Of a stretch of 9,145 nucleotides of DNA, positions 1 through 5,213 are shown piece by piece. Numbering within the stretch: the first letter of the stretch is position 1; the number at the start of each line of letters is the position of its first letter. A program made the translations under genes and the position numbers. The notes beneath the pieces were generated by a model. The model did no database searches and was not told the origin of the DNA. It saw only the letters and a program-made list of their open reading frames with translations. Location: assembly GCA_900547195.1 (NCBI GenBank), contig URFQ01000090.1, positions 1 through 9,145 on the forward strand, read 5' to 3'. The DNA is from an uncultured Butyricicoccus sp. (GTDB taxonomy: Bacteria > Bacillota > Clostridia > Oscillospirales > Butyricicoccaceae).

Positions 1-27
1 ATATTTCTTTGGACTGTTGTTTGACAT
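1..27 (-). CDS. 5' end of an unidentified gene (partial)
   Basis: Only the first nine codons are in the window, reading MSNNSPKKY on the minus strand, before the gene runs off the left edge. The start is supported by a strong Shine-Dalgarno sequence (AAGGAGGG) about seven bases upstream of the ATG at 27-25. It lies downstream of the PP2C phosphatase gene in the same direction but is separated from it by a hairpin and about 136 bases, so it probably has its own promoter. The visible residues are polar and lysine-containing, which argues against a signal peptide starting immediately. Function cannot be judged. Confidence 0.6.
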
Positions 28-58
28 GACAATCCCTCCTTGTGGTGTCTCCTTTTTT

Positions 59-64
59 AGTATA
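59..64 (-). promoter_or_regulatory. Possible -10 element for the left-edge gene
   Basis: On the minus strand TATACT lies about 30 bases upstream of the ATG at 27, which would give a short leader carrying the strong ribosome binding site. No convincing -35 hexamer was found at the expected distance, so this is a weak call. Confidence 0.3.
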
Positions 65-127
65 GGTCCATTTTTTCTTTTGGCGGCAGGATTATTTTGA
101 ATTGCCGCGGCTTTTTCTTTCAAACCA

Positions 128-160
128 CAGCGCCCCAAGAGCAGATGCTCCGGGGCGCTG
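128..160 (-). terminator. GC-rich hairpin just after the PP2C gene
   Basis: CAGCGCCCC (128-136) pairs perfectly with GGGGCGCTG (152-160), and an inner GAGC/GCTC stem (139-142 with 147-150) stacks inside. The hairpin starts four bases after the stop codon of the minus-strand phosphatase gene, so it probably ends that transcript. On the minus strand the following U-tract is poor (TGTGGTTTG). The better T-run (ATTATTTTTT) is on the plus-strand side, although no plus-strand gene reads into it. Confidence 0.55.
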
Positions 161-163
161 CGA

Positions 164-1522
164 TTATTTTTTCTCCATATGCCGGTTAACAAACGCCCAT
201 GGTTCGGTAAAGTCTTCCCCGTAGGTTTCCGCGTTCGGCAGTTCACCGCTTTCCCGGCGTTTCTGCGCCACATGCTGACGCGCCTGCTCCGCCTCGTCCA
301 TCAGGCGTTCGACTTCGTTTGCAGCTTCCTCCAGCCGGGTATGCAGGCGTTTCTGTTCCGCATCCATCCAGTTGTCTTTGTCTTCCATTTCCTTGCCCTG
401 CGCCTGCGCTTCCCCCAGCATAATGCGCAAACCGTCAAGATCCGTCTGCTTGCTTTTGATCTCTTCCTCCAGTCGGCGGACTTGTTCCTGCGCCTGCTCC
501 AGCTCATGCTGGTGCTGATCGATCAGCTTCTCCAAATGAGAAACCTCGGCACGGTTTTCCTCCAGGGCAATTTTCACCCGGCTGCAATCATGTTCATGTG
601 CCTTGACATCCCGGCTGGCCTGATCCCATATTACGGAGGCTTTGCGCAAATGCTCTTCGATTTTTAGCACTTCACAAATTGGCGTCAGCTTGTCCACGCA
701 CAAGAGGCCTGCAACCGTCACATCGTCGCCCGTGCCGCGTTTGCTGAGCCCGGGCAGGTATTCGGCAACCGCGCGCTCCAGCCCCGGGCGGCCATCGGAC
801 AGGTAGATGGAAGCCAGCGTCTGGCAGAAGCCGTAAGTCCCATCCATATCCGGATAGGCCCCGTCCACGCCGTCGCTGCACAGGAAAATTGCGGCGGGAG
901 GGTTTTCGCTGAAGCAATGGCGGAATTCGTCCACCGCGTTTTCATCACAAATGGATGTGGTGATGTTGGCCTCACAGCGCTCATCCCACGGGATGGGCTG
1001 TTCACAGGTACCGTCGGTACGCACCGCGATGCAGCGGCCGTCGCCCTGCTGCAGCCCGATCCAGTAATGTTCGGTGACAAGCGCGGCAATCAAGGTGGCG
1101 CCATAAGCGCGCTCGACCCCCTCGCCAGCCAAATACTGCGCACGCGCCGTCTGGCTGACGCCTTCCATCTGGGATTGCGAAATCGGGTCGTCAAACAAGT
1201 CGGCCTGAATGGATTCCTGCCAGCAGGCGAGGATTTTTTGGAACAGGGCGCGCAGCAGTTTCCGGCGCTCCGCCAGGTCGCGCAGCTGCACGGCCGCGGT
1301 CTCCGCGCCAAATTCCATCAGGGAAGCCGCTGTGGCCTGCACGATAAAGCGCGCTCCCCGGTCGCTGCGGAAATAATCCGCACCGCCATGGCCGTCAGCG
1401 ACCACAATTACCGAACAGCCGGGCGCGGCATCGGTCGCAAGCGCAAAATCCTGGCATACCGTACCCGATTTAACATGGCGGGTCCCCCGCTCCACGCGGG
1501 AAAATGCACGATAGTTCTGCAT
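164..1522 (-). CDS. PP2C-family protein serine/threonine phosphatase with C-terminal coiled coil
   Basis: Predicted metal-dependent cytoplasmic phosphatase of 452 residues that removes phosphate from Ser/Thr of unknown target proteins. Seen: an N-terminal GTRH...CQD segment typical of PP2C_2-type domains, the metal-binding DGHGG motif (D43), QGDGR (D161), LCSDGVDG (D217) and GTGDDVT (D266), so all expected metal-binding aspartates are present and activity is likely. From about residue 289 to 430 the protein is almost entirely charged helix rich in Glu, Gln, Arg and Lys, a long coiled coil not found in minimal PP2C enzymes of about 240-260 residues. No signal peptide or membrane segment is visible. 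The ATG at 1522 is chosen because GGGAGG lies seven bases upstream; an in-frame ATG at 1573 would add 17 residues and has a weaker GAGG site. The gene has its own promoter and lies downstream of a small coiled-coil gene. The substrate is unknown; the coil may mediate dimerisation or partner binding (inference). Confidence 0.9.
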   Translation of the reverse strand: MQNYRAFSRVERGTRHVKSGTVCQDFALATDAAPGCSVIVVADGHGGADYFRSDRGARFIVQATAASLMEFGAETAAVQLRDLAERRKLLRALFQKILACWQESIQADLFDDPISQSQMEGVSQTARAQYLAGEGVERAYGATLIAALVTEHYWIGLQQGDGRCIAVRTDGTCEQPIPWDERCEANITTSICDENAVDEFRHCFSENPPAAIFLCSDGVDGAYPDMDGTYGFCQTLASIYLSDGRPGLERAVAEYLPGLSKRGTGDDVTVAGLLCVDKLTPICEVLKIEEHLRKASVIWDQASRDVKAHEHDCSRVKIALEENRAEVSHLEKLIDQHQHELEQAQEQVRRLEEEIKSKQTDLDGLRIMLGEAQAQGKEMEDKDNWMDAEQKRLHTRLEEAANEVERLMDEAEQARQHVAQKRRESGELPNAETYGEDFTEPWAFVNRHMEKK

Positions 1523-1540
1523 ATCGATCCTCCCTCTATA

Positions 1541-1572
1541 TGCGGCGGCAAACGCATCAGGCTTGCGCCGCA
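1541..1572 (-). promoter_or_regulatory. Inverted repeat in the leader of the PP2C gene
   Basis: TGCGGCG (1541-1547) and CGCCGCA (1566-1572) form a perfect seven-base-pair stem with an 18-base loop. It sits between the predicted transcription start (about 1584) and the ribosome binding site at 1529-1534. The stem could affect translation or mRNA stability. It may also be chance in GC-rich DNA. Confidence 0.35.
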
Positions 1573-1590
1573 TGAATTCTATTCCTCTTT

Positions 1591-1619
1591 ATTATACGTC
1601 TATTTGCCCGCCAGAGCAA
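1591..1619 (-). promoter_or_regulatory. Sigma-A type promoter of the PP2C gene
   Basis: On the minus strand TTGCTC (1614-1619) and a perfect TATAAT (1591-1596) are separated by exactly 17 bases. Transcription would begin near 1584, giving a leader of about 60 bases before the ATG at 1522. The phosphatase can therefore be expressed apart from the two genes upstream. Confidence 0.75.
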
Positions 1620-1687
1620 GAAAAAGCCGGATATTGCTTTTTCGGCCAAAGGAGCAAAGCAGCCCTTACGGAAAACATCAGGGCTGC
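1620..1687 (-). terminator. Likely terminator region after the small coiled-coil gene
   Basis: Two stems follow one another on the minus strand. The first pairs AGGGCTGC (1680-1687) with GCAGCCCT (1659-1666) over a 13-base loop and is followed by the imperfect U-tract TTTGCTCCTTT. The second is an inverted repeat, GAAAAAGC (1620-1627) with GCTTTTTC (1636-1643), over an eight-base loop. It begins 24 bases after the stop of the 66-residue gene and lies just before the PP2C promoter, the right place for a terminator, although neither U-tract is ideal. Confidence 0.5.
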
Positions 1688-1711
1688 CGCGCCGGTCGGG
1701 GTATTCCCTTC

Positions 1712-1912
1712 TTACAGGGATGTATTCAGGATAGCGTCATCCAGCTTCACCTGTTCTTCCGCCTGTTGTTGCTCTGCCGCGGCGAGCGCGGAACGCAGCC
1801 GGGCACACAGCGCCCGCAGCCGGGCGTATAGCTCCTTCACTTTGGCTTCCAGACGTTTTCTGTGCGCAGCCTGCTGCTGAAGTTCATAGAGCGATTCGTT
1901 ATAATAAGTCAT
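1712..1912 (-). CDS. Small coiled-coil protein, unknown function
   Basis: A 66-residue protein that is almost wholly predicted helix. Residues 10 to about 58 are rich in Leu, Ala, Arg, Glu and Gln with heptad-like hydrophobic spacing, suggesting a coiled coil. There is a single cysteine (C36) and no signal peptide or membrane segment. The start is supported by GGGAGGG six bases upstream of the ATG. The gene begins 22 bases after the stop of the secreted NodB-like gene and no promoter was seen between them, so the two are probably co-transcribed. The PP2C phosphatase downstream also carries a long coiled coil, so physical interaction is possible, but this is inference from proximity. The family is not recognised. 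Confidence 0.75.
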   Translation of the reverse strand: MTYYNESLYELQQQAAHRKRLEAKVKELYARLRALCARLRSALAAAEQQQAEEQVKLDDAILNTSL

Positions 1913-1934
1913 TTTTTCCCTCCCAGGAGAATCA

Positions 1935-3110
1935 TCAGCGGCTTTCCCCGGCCAGATTGATGGGCAGGTCAGCGGATGTAATGGCTGCGGTGGCGACCCG
2001 ATTGACCCGCAGGTCGCGTAGGATCAGCGTCAGCGCGGCATTGGTGGAGCGCGTATGGTGCATGCCAAGCACAGTGGTGGCGGTTGTGCCGTCGAACGAG
2101 CGCAGCATCAGGTTTGCCACTTGGCTGGCGTTCCGGGTCTCGTCGTTTGCAGTCACCGTGGCGTCCCACAGGCGATAGCCGCCCGCTGCGGCCGTATCGC
2201 GCTGGGCTTGAGCCAGCTTGCCGCTGCCTTCCGCGACCGAAACCAGCCGGGTGACCGTGCCGGTCATGGAGAACAGGCGGTCGTTGGCCGCGGTCAGGAT
2301 CCCGGTCTGGTTAAACTCCGCGAGGGTGACCAGAAATCCGACCGAATGACCTTCCGCCACCAGCCTGCGCACAAAATCGGCATCCCAATCCCCCGCCACG
2401 GGCAGAAAAAAGGCTGCGCGGCGGCCATAGTCGGAAAGCGTATCGAGCAGGTCGGCCGAATATTCATTGGGCGCGCCGAAGAAGGTCAAATAAATCAACC
2501 CCGGGCGGATGGCCGCCGGCTCAATGGGGCTTTCGGGCGGCACAGGCTCCGGTCTGGTATCCTCGGGTTCGGGTTCGGGCACCGGGCGCGGCGGCGCCGC
2601 CGGGCCTTTGTATTCCTCCACGATATCGTCGGCCTTTTCCGATTCCTGCGAGACAAAAACATGGTCGGACAATGCCGCGTTTTCATCGCAGATGCGCAGC
2701 ACCTGATAGTCCCCTGAAATTAGCGAATAGGACAGGCCATACTGGCCGCAGACCAGTTTGACCGGCACATAAATGGTATCGTTGATCTGATAGGCGGGCT
2801 GTGAAAAGCTGTTCATGTTCTGATCGTACACATAGCCCTGAGAGACCGAAAAGGTGAGTGTGGTGCTCTCGCCCTGAAAGATCAGCACATCGCCGTCCTC
2901 CTGCACGGAGGCTGAGATTGAAAACGCGTCAAATACCGTATAGGGCACATACCATTCGCCGCTGCGCTTGGTCGGCATTGTGGAGGAGGACAAGGGCAGA
3001 AACTCATCGTTCACCGCGGTCAGGACAATGGTGCTGGCGTTCGCACCGGGCAGGATTGCCGCGCACAGCGCCACACACAGCACAAGCGCAAGCAGGCGGA
3101 GCCTTCGCAT
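1935..3110 (-). CDS. Secreted protein with stalk-type domain and degenerate NodB deacetylase domain
   Basis: A 391-residue exported protein. Residues 1-25 form a signal peptide (MRRLRLL, hydrophobic core, Ala-Asn-Ala cleavage site). Residues about 50-140 (WYVPYTVFDAF, then IYVPVKLV) resemble the copper amine oxidase N-terminal-like 'stalk' domain common in secreted Firmicutes proteins. A Pro/Glu-rich linker follows (about 170-200), then a NodB-like polysaccharide deacetylase fold to about residue 370. The fold is recognisable from LIYLTF, AAFFLPV, VRRLVAEGHSVG, GYRLWD and LGMHHT, but the catalytic residues are missing: TFDDGP is TFFGAP (209-214) and the metal-binding HxxxH after the second glycine is replaced by FLVTL. 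It is probably a non-catalytic carbohydrate-binding or cell-wall sensing protein (inference). The start at 3110 is chosen for AGGTGA eight bases upstream, the signal peptide and a promoter just behind it. Confidence 0.85.
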   Translation of the reverse strand: MRRLRLLALVLCVALCAAILPGANASTIVLTAVNDEFLPLSSSTMPTKRSGEWYVPYTVFDAFSISASVQEDGDVLIFQGESTTLTFSVSQGYVYDQNMNSFSQPAYQINDTIYVPVKLVCGQYGLSYSLISGDYQVLRICDENAALSDHVFVSQESEKADDIVEEYKGPAAPPRPVPEPEPEDTRPEPVPPESPIEPAAIRPGLIYLTFFGAPNEYSADLLDTLSDYGRRAAFFLPVAGDWDADFVRRLVAEGHSVGFLVTLAEFNQTGILTAANDRLFSMTGTVTRLVSVAEGSGKLAQAQRDTAAAGGYRLWDATVTANDETRNASQVANLMLRSFDGTTATTVLGMHHTRSTNAALTLILRDLRVNRVATAAITSADLPINLAGESR

Positions 3111-3149
3111 GATGGAGGTCACCTCGGTTCTTTTGAAAATATCAGTTTG

Positions 3150-3179
3150 ATTATAGCATGGATTGCCCGCAAACGTAAA
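3150..3179 (-). promoter_or_regulatory. Extended -10 promoter of the NodB-like gene
   Basis: On the minus strand TATAAT (3150-3155) is preceded by an extended -10 TG (TGCTATAAT) and by TTTACG (3174-3179) at 18 bases. It lies about 40 bases upstream of the chosen ATG and so supports that start over any longer reading. Confidence 0.75.
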
Positions 3180-3307
3180 GCGTGGCTTCCTGCCATTCCG
3201 CGCTTTCCACCCGTGCCCGCATCCGCAGAATGCCCCAAAGCAAGCGCCCTCCCCGCCCCCCTTCTCGCCGCAGCCTGAAGAAAATTCAAAAATGTGCATA
3301 ATGATAC
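3180..3307. other. Intergenic region between divergent promoters
   Basis: No gene is supported here. The left part is GC-rich, with a C-rich run at about 3246-3271 (G-rich on the minus strand), and the right end turns AT-rich. The minus-strand open frame across it is Cys/Gly-rich with no ribosome binding site and contains the NodB-like gene's promoter further down. Confidence 0.6.
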
Positions 3308-3336
3308 TTGAAAATTGTTACGGGCAGCGCTAAAAT
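3308..3336 (+). promoter_or_regulatory. Sigma-A type promoter of ilvE
   Basis: TTGAAA (3308-3313) and TAAAAT (3331-3336) are separated by exactly 17 bases. Transcription would start near 3343, leaving a leader of about 38 bases. That is too short for a T-box or another leader riboswitch, so regulation would have to act at the promoter. Confidence 0.75.
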
Positions 3337-3380
3337 AACAAGTAGTTTACAGATTTAATAAAAGAAAAGAGTGACTTACC

Positions 3381-4448
3381 ATGCTGAACATCAAATACGA
3401 GCTAACAACGGAAAAGAAGCCCAAGCCGGACGAAAGCAATCTCGGCTTCGGCATCCATTACACCGACCATATGCTCGTGATCGACCATACCGAAGGCATC
3501 GGCTGGCATGATGCGCGCATTGTTCCGTATGCACCGCTCACGCTCGACCCGGCGGCCATGGTTCTGCATTATGCGATGGAGTCCTTTGAGGGCCTGAAGG
3601 CATACCGCACGCCGGATGGTTCCATCCAGCTGTTCCGTCCCGAGAAGAACGCGCAGCGCATGATCAACACCAACAAGCGCATGTGCCTGCCCTCCCTGCC
3701 GGTCGAGGATTTTGTCCAGGCGGTGAAGGCCATTGTGGAGACCGAAAAAGACTGGGTTCCGCATCAGGAAGGCACCAGCCTGTATATCCGCCCGTTTGTC
3801 ATTGCCACGGAGCCGCACCTGGGCGTCCGTACCTCCAAGACCCATCAGTTCCTGATCATCTGCTCCCCGGTTGGCGCATACTACTCCACCGGCATTAACC
3901 CGGTCAAGATCTTCGTAGAGGACGAATACACCCGCGCATGCCCGGGCGGCACCGGCTTTACCAAGTGCGGCGGCAACTACGCGGCTTCGCTGGTTTCGCA
4001 GGTGAAGGCGCATGACCTCGGCTATGAACAAACCCTGTGGCTGGACGGCGTGGAGCACAAGTATGTCGAGGAAGTCGGCTCCATGAACTGCTTCTTCAAG
4101 ATCGACGGCACGGTTTACACGGCTCCGACAGTCGGCACCGTTTTGCCGGGCGTTACCCGCATGAGCTGCATTGAGCTGCTGAAGAAGTGGGGCATCCCGG
4201 TCTCCGAAGACCGTCTGCCGATTGCCAAGGTGATTGAGGCTTCCAAGGAAGGTAAGCTGGAGGAGGTCTTCGGCACCGGTACTGCGGCCGTCATCTCCCC
4301 GGTTGGCGAGCTGCGTTACGAGAATGAGGTCGCCTATATCAATGGCGGCGAGATCGGCGAGCTGACCCACAAGCTGTATAACACCATCACCGGCATCCAG
4401 TGGGGCAAGCTGCCGGACGATATGGGCTGGATCACCAAGGTTTGCTAA
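3381..4448 (+). CDS. ilvE: Branched-chain amino acid aminotransferase
   Basis: A pyridoxal-phosphate enzyme of fold type IV, 355 residues, the usual size for the longer BCAT form found in Bacillus and eukaryotes. It exchanges the amino group between Leu, Ile or Val and 2-oxoglutarate, the last step of their synthesis and the first of their breakdown, in the cytoplasm. Seen: AMESFEGLKAYR (65-76), the substrate region YIRPFVIATEPHLGV (135-149), the Schiff-base lysine K195 in TGFTKCGGNYAAS, the cofactor-binding EEVGSMN (230-236) and the phosphate loop FGTGTAAVISPVGE (297-310). The ATG has only a modest ribosome site (GAGTGA) but the protein begins there as expected for the family. It is monocistronic, between its own promoter and a strong terminator. 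Its antisense strand is open over nearly the whole gene, which is a codon-usage shadow. Identification is firm. Confidence 0.97.
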   Translation: MLNIKYELTTEKKPKPDESNLGFGIHYTDHMLVIDHTEGIGWHDARIVPYAPLTLDPAAMVLHYAMESFEGLKAYRTPDGSIQLFRPEKNAQRMINTNKRMCLPSLPVEDFVQAVKAIVETEKDWVPHQEGTSLYIRPFVIATEPHLGVRTSKTHQFLIICSPVGAYYSTGINPVKIFVEDEYTRACPGGTGFTKCGGNYAASLVSQVKAHDLGYEQTLWLDGVEHKYVEEVGSMNCFFKIDGTVYTAPTVGTVLPGVTRMSCIELLKKWGIPVSEDRLPIAKVIEASKEGKLEEVFGTGTAAVISPVGELRYENEVAYINGGEIGELTHKLYNTITGIQWGKLPDDMGWITKVC

Positions 4449-4467
4449 GAATCCCCTTTCCGCAACC

Positions 4468-4501
4468 AAAGAGGCTGGGAGCAAAGTCCCAGCCTCTTTT
4501 T
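4468..4501 (+). terminator. Strong intrinsic terminator of ilvE
   Basis: A 13-base-pair perfect stem (4468-4480 with 4487-4499, core GAGGCTGGGA/TCCCAGCCTC) has a six-base loop and ends in a run of T. It lies 19 bases after the ilvE stop. An A-run on the left arm gives some terminator potential on the minus strand too. Confidence 0.92.
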
Positions 4502-4515
4502 CTGCGCCTGCACAC

Positions 4516-4543
4516 AAAAAGCGCCCCGGAAATCCGGGACGCT
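4516..4543 (-). terminator. Intrinsic terminator of the HPr-like gene
   Basis: On the minus strand AGCGTCCCGG pairs with CCGGGGCGCT (one T-G wobble) over a four-base loop and is followed by TTTTT. It begins 14 bases after the stop codon of the HPr-like gene. It sits back to back with the ilvE terminator, so the convergent genes are insulated from each other. Confidence 0.88.
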
Positions 4544-4557
4544 CTAGTTCTTATGGA

Positions 4558-4794
4558 TTAGTCCTCAATTTCGAGATACTCAGCCAGATCCTTCAGCAGG
4601 GCCGAAGCGTCGATGTCGTCCTCAACCACTAGCTGCAGGGGCTCGTTCAGGGACAGCAAGAACATGCCAAGCAGGGACTTTGCATCTACCATACCACTCT
4701 TGCCATGGATCCAGATGTCAAAGCCGTAGCGGGTGACAATCTGGTTGATTTTCTGAATGTCTTCGGTGTTCTTTACCTTAATCGCTCTGGTCAT
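4558..4794 (-). CDS. HPr-like protein lacking the active-site histidine
   Basis: A 78-residue protein related to the HPr phosphocarrier of the sugar phosphotransferase system. Seen: the central part aligns without gaps to HPr, with DIWIHGKSGMVDAKS (26-40) matching the HPr stretch that ends in LKS, so Ser40 corresponds to the regulatory Ser46, followed by LLGMFLLSL. The LHARP active-site loop around His15 is missing; residues 8-17 read KNTEDIQKIN, and the loop is a few residues shorter. The protein should therefore not accept phosphate from Enzyme I. In Bacillus, Crh likewise lacks His15, keeps Ser46 and acts in CcpA-dependent regulation; a similar role is inference. The start is supported by TAGGAGGTAA eight bases upstream. 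It is monocistronic with its own promoter and terminator. Confidence 0.85.
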   Translation of the reverse strand: MTRAIKVKNTEDIQKINQIVTRYGFDIWIHGKSGMVDAKSLLGMFLLSLNEPLQLVVEDDIDASALLKDLAEYLEIED

Positions 4795-4815
4795 GGGTAG
4801 TTACCTCCTAAAAAT

Positions 4816-4827
4816 AAATACGTATTT
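4816..4827. promoter_or_regulatory. 12-base palindrome in the leader of the HPr-like gene
   Basis: AAATACGTATTT is a perfect palindrome between the predicted transcription start (about 4835) and the ribosome binding site of the HPr-like gene. The position fits an operator or a small leader element, but no known binding motif is recognised. Confidence 0.3.
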
Positions 4828-4841
4828 CTTATCTTGAGACC

Positions 4842-4850
4842 ATTATAGCA
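4842..4850 (-). promoter_or_regulatory. Extended -10 promoter of the HPr-like gene
   Basis: On the minus strand the nine bases TGCTATAAT form a consensus extended -10, about 48 bases upstream of the ATG. The hexamer at the -35 position (CTTTCT, 4865-4870, 17-base spacer) matches poorly, as is common for extended -10 promoters. The ten bases ATGCTATAAT are identical in the NodB-like gene's promoter. Confidence 0.7.
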
Positions 4851-4953
4851 TAGCTCCGCGAAAAAGAAAGCCTTTTTTCTCACATTTTTCTTTTTCAGCA
4901 TTTTCTTCGGTTCTGATTCCCGCGGCATTGGCTTTTCGTGCTTTTTAACCAAA

Positions 4954-4972
4954 ATAAATATTAAATATTTAT
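4954..4972. repeat. 19-base perfect AT-only inverted repeat
   Basis: ATAAATATT and AATATTTAT flank a single central A with no mismatch. It lies about 105 bases upstream of the HPr-like -10 element and about 150 bases upstream of the importer promoter. It could be a regulator site or simply a consequence of local A+T richness. Confidence 0.4.
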
Positions 4973-5085
4973 GCAGATAGATCCATATAAGCGCAATATA
5001 ATGCTTATTTTGCACAAAACTTAAAACAATTTCGTGACTTTTTTGCATTTGCTGATTTTGTGTTTTTCCCCTCCGCGGCAGCCCG

Positions 5086-5095
5086 CTGCATGCAG
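5086..5095. promoter_or_regulatory. Palindrome upstream of the importer promoter
   Basis: CTGCATGCAG is a perfect ten-base palindrome that ends 28 bases before the TTGACC -35 element. The position would suit an activator site. There is no second copy in the window and no recognised motif. Confidence 0.25.
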
Positions 5096-5123
5096 AAAAG
5101 TTTTCCTGCGCTGGATAAAATCC

Positions 5124-5159
5124 TTGACCATTTGACTTTTAGCTGCTAAAATCTAAAAT
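5124..5159 (+). promoter_or_regulatory. Two overlapping promoters of the ABC importer genes
   Basis: TTGACC (5124-5129), 17 bases, TAAAAT (5147-5152) makes a near-consensus promoter. Overlapping it, TTGACT (5132-5137), 16 bases, TAAAAT (5154-5159) makes a second with its start about seven bases further on. Either or both may be used. Confidence 0.75.
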
Positions 5160-5162
5160 TGT

Positions 5163-5207
5163 AGAGGGGCTTACCCTTTCTGCATACAAAACTCAATCAA
5201 AGGGTGA
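5163..5207 (+). promoter_or_regulatory. Leader of the importer with two alternative hairpins
   Basis: ACCCTTT (5173-5179) can pair perfectly with AAAGGGT (5199-5205), which contains the ribosome binding site AGGGTGA, so this fold would hide it. The same ACCCTTT can instead pair with AGAGGG just upstream (5163-5168) in a six-base-pair stem with a five-base loop. The two folds exclude each other, the simplest layout of a translational switch. No known riboswitch class is recognised. Confidence 0.4.
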
Positions 5208-5213
5208 TATGTT

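Larger units (their letters stand above)
4851..5123. other. AT-rich intergenic region without a supported gene
   Basis: This stretch separates the HPr-like gene from the importer. A minus-strand frame of 85 codons runs through it, but its product is a low-complexity Lys/Phe/Ile string that overlaps the HPr promoter, so it is not called. The region holds a 19-base odd palindrome at 4954-4972 and CTGCATGCAG at 5086-5095. No RNA gene is recognised. Confidence 0.6.

Noticed and set aside
917..1831. Plus-strand open frame of 304 codons opposite the PP2C gene
   Set aside because: It has no ribosome binding site or recognisable domain, and it crosses the phosphatase gene, its promoter and the small coiled-coil gene. 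The opposite strand has clear PP2C motifs.
3246..3271. G-rich run on the minus strand as a possible G-quadruplex
   Set aside because: The G-runs are too few and too closely spaced for a clear four-tract quadruplex, and the position is upstream of both promoters without an obvious role.
3111..3299. 63-residue N-terminal extension of the NodB-like protein
   Set aside because: It lacks a ribosome binding site, contains the extended -10 promoter, and would bury a good signal peptide inside the protein.
3343..3380. T-box or other leader riboswitch before ilvE
   Set aside because: The predicted leader is only about 38 bases long and contains no specifier loop, T-box sequence or terminator.
3402..4517. 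Minus-strand open frame of 371 codons covering ilvE
   Set aside because: It is an antisense shadow of a GC-rich gene. It also runs through the ilvE terminator and its product resembles no known family, while ilvE is unmistakable.
4791..5048. Minus-strand open frame of 85 codons in the AT-rich gap
   Set aside because: Low-complexity product with no ribosome site; it spans the promoter and leader of the HPr-like gene and overlaps its start.
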